Notes under the pieces: generated by a model
Seen by the model: the letters and a program-made list of their open reading frames with translations, nothing else
What the model was told of the DNA's origin: nothing
Databases searched by the model: none
Position numbers and translations under genes: made by a program
In this document: one piece after another, positions 1-4,814 of the stretch
Numbering within the stretch: the stretch's first letter is position 1
Layout of the letters: the number at the start of each line of letters is the position of its first letter
Assembly (NCBI GenBank): GCA_046261635.1
Contig: JBHEOL010000307.1
Coordinates: forward strand, 1-5,452
DNA: 5,452 nt
Direction of reading: 5' to 3'
Source: JBHEPS01 sp046261635
GTDB taxonomy: Bacteria > Acidobacteriota > Thermoanaerobaculia > Gp7-AA8

Positions 1-132
1 CGTCTGCTTCGTTGCACGGCGATTTCGCTCCTCGACATAGTGTCAACTATGCCTTCGTCGCGAAATCGTCGCGCGCCTCGCATCCAGGCCACTCTCGACT
101 GTCTCGCGACGAAGGGCTGTGAGAAATGCGGG
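1..132. repeat. Non-coding inverted-repeat cluster
   Basis: No credible gene lies here; it is the 3' flank of the minus-strand gene that ends at 133. Several repeats interlock. (a) CATAGT (36-41) and ACTATG (46-51) form a perfect 6-bp stem with loop GTCA. (b) This sits inside a 9-bp inverted repeat, CGATTTCGC (20-28) with GCGAAATCG (60-68), giving an imperfect palindrome over 20-68. (c) CCTTCGTCGCGA (52-63) is exactly inverted at 104-115. (d) The octamer TCGTCGCG occurs at 55-62 and 66-73 and, inverted, at 105-112. Pairings (b) and (c) share bases 60-63, so they exclude each other. This density of symmetry suggests a dispersed palindromic (REP-like) element or a 3'-end structure. No U-tract follows on either strand, so it is not a typical intrinsic terminator. 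The element may continue left of the window. Confidence 0.6.
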
Positions 133-510
133 CTAGGTTCCCGCCGGGCGGCCCCGCGGCGAGGGTCGGGAGATGTCGATCATCGCCATCTTCTCCCTCT
201 CGTCGTACCAGCAGTGAAACCGCTTGATTCCGGGAATGTCGATCTCGTAGTGGCGGAAGAAGGTGGGCACGTGCAGCGAGGTGGACTTTCCGGACTGCCG
301 GATCTTCGCGCTCGTCTCGTCTTTCTTGTCGGAAGGACGGATTCCGATCAGCTTCTTCTTCCGGTCGAAAAAAAGGTGCGCGCTCGTGCGTCCCCGGAGA
401 TGGAGCAGGGAAGCGACGTCGGAGGTCAGCCGGATCAGCCGCGATTGGACGATGGTCGCCGACGCAGGCAGGGACAAGTCCGGCTGCGGGACCCATTTCT
501 CGAATGACAT
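133..510 (-). CDS. Hypothetical protein, 125 aa, unknown function
   Basis: I do not recognise a named family. The ATG at 510 is supported by GAGGAG at 516-521 on the minus strand, 5 nt upstream, and by a strong promoter further upstream; the stop is TAG at 133-135. The protein is small, soluble-looking and basic, with no signal peptide or membrane segment and a single Cys (C100). It opens with SFEKWVP, followed by a segment with alternating polar and hydrophobic residues (about 18-38). A strand-like stretch AHLFFDRKKKLIGIRPSD (44-61) follows, and then a region ending in VPTFFRHYEID (81-91). This order resembles short uncharacterised bacterial proteins with an 'F-x-K-x-V ... LYYD-x-x-x-x-x-IGI-x-P ... 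FL-x-H-x-GI' pattern; that comparison is from memory. The tail from about 112 is rich in Arg, Pro and Gly and probably disordered. It is transcribed divergently from the ComM-like gene, so the two need not be related in function. Confidence 0.8.
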   Translation of the reverse strand: MSFEKWVPQPDLSLPASATIVQSRLIRLTSDVASLLHLRGRTSAHLFFDRKKKLIGIRPSDKKDETSAKIRQSGKSTSLHVPTFFRHYEIDIPGIKRFHCWYDEREKMAMIDISRPSPRGRPAGT

Positions 511-515
511 CGCCT

Positions 516-521
516 CTCCTC
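516..521 (-). promoter_or_regulatory. Ribosome binding site of the 125-aa gene
   Basis: GAGGAG on the minus strand, 5 nt before the ATG at 510. It fixes the start of the hypothetical protein and argues against the overlapping, differently framed minus-strand open frame in the same region. Confidence 0.75.
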
Positions 522-553
522 ACCCATCCCGATCTTCGAGTCTGCGTGCCATC

Positions 554-582
554 ATTAGATATAGCCTCATGGATTTTGTCAA
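554..582 (-). promoter_or_regulatory. Sigma-70-type promoter of the 125-aa gene
   Basis: Read on the minus strand, a perfect -35 box TTGACA (577-582) is followed by a 17-nt spacer and a -10 box TCTAAT (554-559), which matches 5 of 6 consensus positions. The expected start of transcription is near 547, leaving a leader of about 37 nt. The flank just upstream (about 583-610) is AT-rich, as in an UP element. This is the best promoter in the window by consensus match, in an otherwise GC-rich sequence. Confidence 0.75.
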
Positions 583-734
583 TATTAACCGGGGCCTATT
601 TCAATCAAATAAACATTGGCCTCCAGAGCAAAATTCACGCAAGGGTTTCCAGGATCGCGCGCTTCTGTCCAGTTCGCTTCCCCTCGCTCGGTGCACACGT
701 TCCGATGCACCCCCCAGGCGCCTTGTCACCCGCC

Positions 735-760
735 CCCGGCCGAGGTACCCTCGGAGCGGG
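735..760 (+). promoter_or_regulatory. GC-rich hairpin in the comM leader
   Basis: CCGAGG (740-745) pairs with CCTCGG (749-754) around the 3-nt loop TAC. CCC (735-737) and GGG (758-760) can extend it across a small internal loop. It lies about 30 nt before the comM start and is followed by a run of seven A (779-785). There is no U-tract, so it is not an intrinsic terminator on the plus strand. A role in translation or transcript stability is only a possibility. Confidence 0.4.
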
Positions 761-791
761 ACTTCCGCATGCCGGCGCAAAAAAACCGAGG

Positions 792-2321
792 ATGCTTTCC
801 AAGGTACTGAGCGCCGCTACGTTCGGAATTGATGCGTACAGAATCACCGTCGAGGTCCACTCGGGCCTCGGCCTCCCCCGCTTCACGCTCGTGGGGCTGC
901 CGGACACCGCCGTCCGGGAGTCCTACTCGCGGATCCGCGCCGCCCTCTGGAACTGCGGGTTCGACCGCACCGAGGAGAGCCTCACGGTCAACCTCTCTCC
1001 CGCTGACGTGAGGAAAGAGGGATCGGGGTTCGATCTCCCGATCGCTCTCGGGATTCTGCGAACGAGCCGTATCCTCGAGGACGAGCACCTGAACGGCCGC
1101 GTCTTCGTCGGCGAGCTCTCGCTCGACGGCACCCTCGCTCCGATTCGCGGCACGCTATCGATCTCATCGGCGTTCGCGGGAGACCGGGCGGTTCGCGAGA
1201 TCGTGGTGCCGGCGGGGAACGCGCCGGAGGCCGCCGCGGCCGGCTCGGCGCGGGTCATCGGGGTCCGCAGCCTGCCGGAGCTGATCGACCACCTCCGGGG
1301 GGAATCGCGGATCGAGCCGCAGCCGAGCGTCACTCCTCCCGAGCCTCCGCTCGAAGGAATCGACTTCGCGGAAGTTCGCGGCCAGGCGCATGCGAAGCGG
1401 GCGCTCGAAGTCGCGGCGGCGGGGGGTCACAACATCCTGCTGATCGGTCCGCCGGGGTCGGGCAAGACGATGCTCGCGCGCCGCCTCTCCTCGATTCTCC
1501 CCCGCCTGAATCCGGCGGAGGCGATCGAGACGACGAAGATCCATTCCGTCGCGGGGCTCCTCCAGCCCGGCCATGGCCTGATCGCGCGGCGGCCCTTCCG
1601 GGCGCCTCACCACACGATCTCGAACGCCGGGCTCGTCGGCGGAGGGACACTCCCGCGCCCGGGAGAGGTCAGCCTGGCGCACAACGGCGTCCTCTTCCTC
1701 GACGAGCTCCCCGAGTTCCGGCGCGACGTCCTCGAGGTGATGCGCCAACCGCTCGAGGACGGCTTCGTCACGATCTCGCGCGCGGCGCGGTCGCTGACGT
1801 TCCCCTCCCGTTTCACGCTCGCCGCCGCGCTGAATCCCTGCCCCTGCGGCAACTTCAACGACGGGCGGCGGCGGTGCATCTGCACGCCGATGCAGATCGG
1901 GCGCTACTTGTCACGGATCTCGGGCCCCCTGCTCGACAGGATCGATCTCCAGGTTGAGGTCCCGTCCCTCTCACCCGACGAGATCAGCAGCATGGAGCCG
2001 GGCGAGGGATCCGCCGAGATACGCGAACGGGTGGAAGCGGCGCGCGCAATTCAGCGGGAACGGTTTCGCAAGCTCGCAATCCGGGACAACGGCGCGATGG
2101 CCACGCGCCACCTCCGGAAGCTCTGCCCGATCGACGCGGACGGCAAGCGATTGCTCGAGACCGCGATCGACAGGATGGGCCTCTCCGCGCGCGCCTGGGA
2201 TCGGATCCTCAAGGTCGCGCGCACGATCGCCGACCTCGCCGGGGCCGAGTCGATCGCGACGGACCATCTCGCGGAGGCGATCCAGTATCGCGCTCTGGAC
2301 AAGGCCTACTTCAGGGTCTAG
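792..2321 (+). CDS. comM: YifB/ComM-family AAA+ ATPase (Mg chelatase-like)
   Basis: A complete 509-residue protein, the usual length for the family. In naturally competent Gram-negative bacteria ComM is a hexameric helicase that drives branch migration of incoming DNA during transformation; in other species the role is unproven. It acts in the cytoplasm on DNA. The N-terminal Lon-protease-like (ChlI) domain covers about 1-175, with typical MLSKVLSAATFGIDAY and GLPRFTLVGLPDTAVRES motifs. The AAA+ core follows: Walker A GPPGSGKT (219-226), Walker B VLFLDE (300-305), a four-Cys cluster (C350, C352, C362, C364) in the NPCPCG...RCICTP loop, and the arginine-finger region SGPLLDRIDL (377-386). The C-terminal Mg-chelatase domain (about 408-505) has the LSARAWDRILKVARTIADL helix. 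The ATG at 792 is chosen because the family begins here; the 96 open codons upstream lack homology. Its Shine-Dalgarno is poor: GAGG directly abuts the ATG. No competence gene such as dprA lies next to it in this window. Confidence 0.95.
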   Translation: MLSKVLSAATFGIDAYRITVEVHSGLGLPRFTLVGLPDTAVRESYSRIRAALWNCGFDRTEESLTVNLSPADVRKEGSGFDLPIALGILRTSRILEDEHLNGRVFVGELSLDGTLAPIRGTLSISSAFAGDRAVREIVVPAGNAPEAAAAGSARVIGVRSLPELIDHLRGESRIEPQPSVTPPEPPLEGIDFAEVRGQAHAKRALEVAAAGGHNILLIGPPGSGKTMLARRLSSILPRLNPAEAIETTKIHSVAGLLQPGHGLIARRPFRAPHHTISNAGLVGGGTLPRPGEVSLAHNGVLFLDELPEFRRDVLEVMRQPLEDGFVTISRAARSLTFPSRFTLAAALNPCPCGNFNDGRRRCICTPMQIGRYLSRISGPLLDRIDLQVEVPSLSPDEISSMEPGEGSAEIRERVEAARAIQRERFRKLAIRDNGAMATRHLRKLCPIDADGKRLLETAIDRMGLSARAWDRILKVARTIADLAGAESIATDHLAEAIQYRALDKAYFRV

Positions 2322-2341
2322 GGGTCTGGGGGTCTGGGGGT
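2318..2341 (+). repeat. G-rich octamer tandem repeat at the comM stop
   Basis: Three tandem 8-bp units: CTAGGGGT (2318-2325), CTGGGGGT (2326-2333) and CTGGGGGT (2334-2341). The preceding octamer TTCAGGGT (2310-2317) is a decayed fourth unit inside the coding sequence. The comM stop codon TAG (2319-2321) lies in the first unit. Together with GGG at 2314-2316 there are four G runs with loops of 4, 3 and 3 bases, which meets the usual G-quadruplex pattern on the coding strand. Confidence 0.8.
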
Positions 2342-2363
2342 CCGTCGCCGACTTCGGTCTGTA

Positions 2364-2400
2364 CGTCATCCCGAGCCGAAGGTGAGGGATCTTTGGTGAC
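2364..2400. repeat. Probable dispersed intergenic repeat (GTCATCCCGAGC type)
   Basis: The segment starts GTCATCCCGAGCCGAAG and runs on to GAGGGATCTTTGGTGAC. ATCCC (2368-2372) and GGGAT (2386-2390) form a short stem, and the outer GTCA/TGAC ends (2365-2368 and 2397-2400) also pair. From memory, very similar 'GTCATCCCGAGCGAAGCGAGGGATCT' segments recur between genes in many environmental bacterial genomes. There is one copy in this window, so its repetitive nature is inferred, not seen. Confidence 0.5.
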
Positions 2401-2442
2401 ACCCGCGAGACCGAGCCGCTCCGCGCTCTTCAGCAGGGACGC

Positions 2443-2469
2443 AAAAGACCCGGCCGAAGCCGGGTCTTT
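2443..2469 (-). terminator. Intrinsic terminator with UUCG tetraloop
   Basis: A perfect 11-bp stem, AAAGACCCGGC (2444-2454) with GCCGGGTCTTT (2459-2469), encloses a 4-nt loop. On the minus strand the loop reads C(UUCG)G, an exceptionally stable tetraloop, and the stem ends in TCTTTT (a four-U run, 2443-2446). It lies 27 nt after the stop of the minus-strand glutaredoxin-like gene and terminates it. In the plus direction the U-run is only three long, so it may also stop comM transcripts, but less well. Confidence 0.88.
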
Positions 2470-2496
2470 CGAGGAAAAAGGCCGTTGTTGCACGAC

Positions 2497-2730
2497 TCAG
2501 ACGTCGGTGCCGCCTTCGAGAATCTTGAGCAGCGCCTGCTGATTCGGGTTTACGAAGATGCGACCGTCGATCTCGACGACCGGCTCCCCGTCCCCTCCGT
2601 AAAGGCGGTTCCCGATGCGCTTGAGCTCTTCGGCTCGAACGAGCTCGTAATCGACCTTCTGTGTCTTGAGGAAGCGGGCGAGAGCGTTGCTTTTCTCGCG
2701 CTTCCGGCTCGGGTAAAATCGGACCAACAT
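2497..2730 (-). CDS. Glutaredoxin-like protein lacking the active-site cysteines
   Basis: A 77-residue thioredoxin-fold protein of glutaredoxin size and order. A first strand LVRFYPS (2-8) is followed by a helix (about 13-24), a second strand VDYELVRAEE (26-35), and a PVVEIDGRIF segment (50-59) that matches the cis-Pro region VPQIFINGxxIGG of glutaredoxins. A C-terminal helix (about 63-71) follows. Aligned without gaps to a CPYC glutaredoxin, residues 11-14 read REKS instead of CPYC, and the whole protein has no Cys. Thiol-disulfide exchange by the normal mechanism is therefore excluded; a binding or structural role is possible but unproven. The ATG at 2730 is preferred to the TTG at 2736 because GGAGG (2739-2743) sits 8 nt before the ATG but only 2 nt before the TTG. 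The gene has its own promoter and terminator, and the gap of about 210 bases argues against co-transcription with the ABC genes. Fold assignment is likely; function is unknown. Confidence 0.85.
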   Translation of the reverse strand: MLVRFYPSRKREKSNALARFLKTQKVDYELVRAEELKRIGNRLYGGDGEPVVEIDGRIFVNPNQQALLKILEGGTDV

Positions 2731-2738
2731 ACCCAAAC

Positions 2739-2743
2739 CCTCC
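2739..2743 (-). promoter_or_regulatory. Ribosome binding site of the glutaredoxin-like gene
   Basis: GGAGG within GGGAGGG on the minus strand, 8 nt before the ATG at 2730. This spacing decides for that ATG over the upstream in-frame TTG at 2736. Confidence 0.75.
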
Positions 2744-2823
2744 CTTCACGCGCGGGAGCCTGCTTCACGAGTACGCCCCGAGGCGTCTGGTGGGCTACCG
2801 CAACACGTTGTCCTAAGGCAGAG

Positions 2824-2852
2824 ATCGTACCACCGAAGCGCGACTCGGACAA
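2824..2852 (-). promoter_or_regulatory. Sigma-70-type promoter of the glutaredoxin-like gene
   Basis: On the minus strand TTGTCC (2847-2852, 4 of 6 to TTGACA) is followed by exactly 17 nt and then TACGAT (2824-2829, 4 of 6 to TATAAT). The expected start is near 2817, giving a leader of about 87 nt. A small hairpin in that leader, ACGCC (2773-2777) with GGCGT (2782-2786), has a 4-nt loop. Confidence 0.5.
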
Positions 2853-2939
2853 TTTCGGAATCACGCCCGGCTGGACTTCAATTTAATGCCGGGACGTGAA
2901 TTCGGCAGCGGTTCGATGTGAGGATCCGGTGAAAGCCGC

Positions 2940-4814
2940 TCAACCCGCGGCAGGCTCGGCAAGTCCCGGCGCGCCCCCGACTTCCTCCCGGTACTGCAGT
3001 TCGTAGAGGCGCCGGTAGAGGCCATCCGACCGCATGAGCTCCTCATGCGTTCCGCGCTCGCGGATTTCGCCGTGGTGGAAAACGAGGATGGAGTCGGCCG
3101 AGCGGATCGTGGAGAGGCGATGCGCGATCACGATCGAGGTCCGCCCCTCCACCAGGACGGCGATCCCTTCCTGGATGAGTCGCTCGGTCTCTGTGTCGAT
3201 GGAAGACGTCGCCTCGTCGAGGATCAGCACCGGAGGATCGAATGCGAGAGCGCGCGCGAAGGAGATGAGCTGTTTCTCGCCGACCGAGAGTCCGGCGCCG
3301 CGCTCCCGCACTTCCGTTTCGTAGCCTTCGGGAAGCCTCTCGATGAACCGCGCGGCCTGCACCTTCTCGGACGCTCGGCGCATCCGCTCGGAACCGATCG
3401 CGGAGTCCCCAAGGGTGATGTTCGCGCCGAGGGAGCCGGAGAAGAGAAAGAAGTCCTGCTGGACGATCGCGAAGAGACGCCGGAGCGAGACGAGCTCGAT
3501 CTCCCGGATGTCGACTCCGTTGACGAGAATCGCCCCTTTCTGAATGTCGTAAAACCGAAGCAGAAGATTCGTAACGGTCGTTTTCCCTGCGCCGGTGTGA
3601 CCGACCAGGGCGACCCTCTCACCGCGTCTCACGGTGAAGGAGACTCCTTTGAGGACCCCCTCCGGCTCGTTGTAGGCGACCCAGACGTCGCGGAACTCGA
3701 TGGTCTCGATTGCGTCGACCCGCCGCGCCCCGTCCGGCGACTCGATTCGGATCGGCGTGTCGACGAGCTTGAAGATCCGTTCGCTCGCCGCCATCGCCCC
3801 CTGCAGGATGTTGTACTTTTCCGACAGGTCGGAGATCGGCTCGTAGAACCGCTGCGCGTACTGGAAGAAGGCGATCAGAGCCCCGAGCGTGAGGGTTCCC
3901 TCGAGAACCTGGCGCCCGCCGTACCAGATGATCAGCGCGATCCCGATCGACTGCACCAGCTCGATCATCGGATAGAAGATCGAGTAGTACCAGATCGACT
4001 CGAGGTTCGCGTCGCGGTGGCGCGCGTTCAGGTTCGCGAACTTCTTCGCCTCCTCCTCCTGCCGGTTGAAGAGCTGCACGACCGGCATGCCGGAGATGTG
4101 CTCCTGGAGGAACGCGTTGATCGCGGCGATCCGGGCGCGGACCATCCGGTACGTCTTCCGCGCCCCGTTCCTGAACCAGACGGACGTCAGGACGATGAAC
4201 GGCAGGATCGAGAAGAGGACGAGGGCGAGCCTCCAGTCCATCCAGAAGAGGACGGCGACGATTCCGGCCAGGACCACGATGTCGCCGAAGATCGAGACGA
4301 AGCCCGCGGTGAACATCTCGTTGAGGGCGTCGACGTCCGTCGTCACGCGTGTGATCAGCCGCCCCACTGGATTCCGGTCGAAGTACTGGATGTCGAGCTT
4401 CTGCAGCCGGCCGAAGATCTGCCGCCGCATGTCCGACATCACGAACTGGCCCATCATATTCATCAGGACCATCTGCGAGTAAAGGATGAGGAACCCGCCG
4501 ACCAGCGAGAATAGATAAATTCCCGCCGCGACGTTGATCCCCGTGAGCGGATCGACGGTCAGCCCCCGCGAGGCGAGCCACTGCCCGACGCTCCGGCTGA
4601 CTCCCGCCTCCGGCAGCGTCTCGGGCGAGATGACGAAGAGGTCGATCGCGATGCCGACGATCGCGGGCCCCGCGAGCTCGAAGAGCGACGAGAGGATGAT
4701 CAGCGCGACCGAAAGCCCGGCGCGGCCCCGGTACGGCCGCAGATACGAGAGCAGCCTTCGCGTCAGCCGCGGGTCGAACTGCCGGACGCCCTCCTCCTCG
4801 TGCCGCTCGATCAC
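2940..4814 (-). CDS. ABC exporter half-transporter (permease-ATPase), consensus-Walker subunit
   Basis: A complete 624-residue type IV (ABCB/MsbA-like) half-transporter in the inner membrane. It exports a substrate, most often a lipid, drug or peptide, using ATP; the substrate cannot be read from sequence. Six membrane helices lie at about 33-62, 95-118, 168-190, 194-213, 277-298 and 304-322. The nucleotide-binding domain spans about 370-610: A-loop Y381, Walker A GHTGAGKT (405-412), Q-loop Q453, signature LSVGE (509-513) instead of LSGGQ, Walker B VLILDE with catalytic E534, D-loop SSID (537-540) and H-loop H565. The canonical Walker B with a degenerate signature fits the BmrD/TM288-type half of a heterodimer. 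The start is GTG at 4814, overlapping the upstream stop by 4 bases (GTGA), with GAGGAG 5 nt before it, so translation is probably coupled. The C-terminal tail (about 610-624) is rich in Gly, Ala and Pro. Cofactor and partner assignment is confident; gene name is not. Confidence 0.95.
   Translation of the reverse strand: MIERHEEEGVRQFDPRLTRRLLSYLRPYRGRAGLSVALIILSSLFELAGPAIVGIAIDLFVISPETLPEAGVSRSVGQWLASRGLTVDPLTGINVAAGIYLFSLVGGFLILYSQMVLMNMMGQFVMSDMRRQIFGRLQKLDIQYFDRNPVGRLITRVTTDVDALNEMFTAGFVSIFGDIVVLAGIVAVLFWMDWRLALVLFSILPFIVLTSVWFRNGARKTYRMVRARIAAINAFLQEHISGMPVVQLFNRQEEEAKKFANLNARHRDANLESIWYYSIFYPMIELVQSIGIALIIWYGGRQVLEGTLTLGALIAFFQYAQRFYEPISDLSEKYNILQGAMAASERIFKLVDTPIRIESPDGARRVDAIETIEFRDVWVAYNEPEGVLKGVSFTVRRGERVALVGHTGAGKTTVTNLLLRFYDIQKGAILVNGVDIREIELVSLRRLFAIVQQDFFLFSGSLGANITLGDSAIGSERMRRASEKVQAARFIERLPEGYETEVRERGAGLSVGEKQLISFARALAFDPPVLILDEATSSIDTETERLIQEGIAVLVEGRTSIVIAHRLSTIRSADSILVFHHGEIRERGTHEELMRSDGLYRRLYELQYREEVGGAPGLAEPAAG

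Larger units (their letters stand above)
511..791. other. Divergent intergenic region before comM
   Basis: These 281 bases separate the divergent 125-aa gene and the comM-like gene. The part around 551-635 is clearly AT-rich and holds the minus-strand promoter. The part from about 690 to 775 is GC-rich and holds a hairpin. A plus-strand promoter for comM must lie here, but I could not fix a convincing -35/-10 pair: TTGTCA at 576-581 has no good -10 box at the right distance. The comM frame stays open back to 504. That upstream peptide does not look like the YifB family and is taken as untranslated. Confidence 0.55.
2731..2939. other. Intergenic region between ABC and glutaredoxin-like genes
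   Basis: About 209 bases without a gene. It holds the promoter and ribosome binding site of the glutaredoxin-like gene. CCCGGC (2866-2871) and GCCGGG (2888-2893) form a 6-bp inverted repeat with a 16-nt loop, about 47 bases after the ABC stop. No U-tract follows it on the minus strand, so no convincing terminator for the ABC operon is visible. Confidence 0.5.

Noticed and set aside
1..132. CRISPR array or tRNA in the repeat-rich left end
   Set aside because: The repeats are inverted or short octamers without regular spacers of equal length, and no cloverleaf or tRNA consensus boxes are visible.
47..523. Minus-strand 158-residue frame overlapping the 125-residue gene
   Set aside because: It lacks a well-spaced ribosome binding site, runs through the palindromic repeats and is Arg/Pro-rich. 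The ATG at 510 in the other frame has both GAGGAG and a promoter.
504..791. In-frame 96-codon N-terminal extension of the comM gene
   Set aside because: The YifB family begins at MLSKVLSAATFGIDAY (792). The extension shows no homology, overlaps the divergent promoter region and contains AT-rich intergenic sequence.
1164..1748. Minus-strand open frames opposite comM
   Set aside because: They are antisense to the conserved AAA+ core, Arg-rich and without ribosome binding sites or known motifs.
2485..2886. Plus-strand open frame across the glutaredoxin-like gene
   Set aside because: It is antisense to a gene with its own promoter, ribosome binding site, fold signature and terminator, and it extends through that gene's promoter.
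2866..2893. CCCGGC/GCCGGG inverted repeat as the ABC operon terminator
   Set aside because: The stem is only 6 bp with a 16-nt loop, and no U-tract follows on the minus strand.
3045..4514. Long plus-strand open frame (489 residues) opposite the ABC gene
   Set aside because: It is antisense to a clear ABC exporter with all motifs intact. Its product is a low-complexity mix of Asp, Glu, Arg and Val with no recognisable domain, typical of shadow frames in GC-rich DNA.
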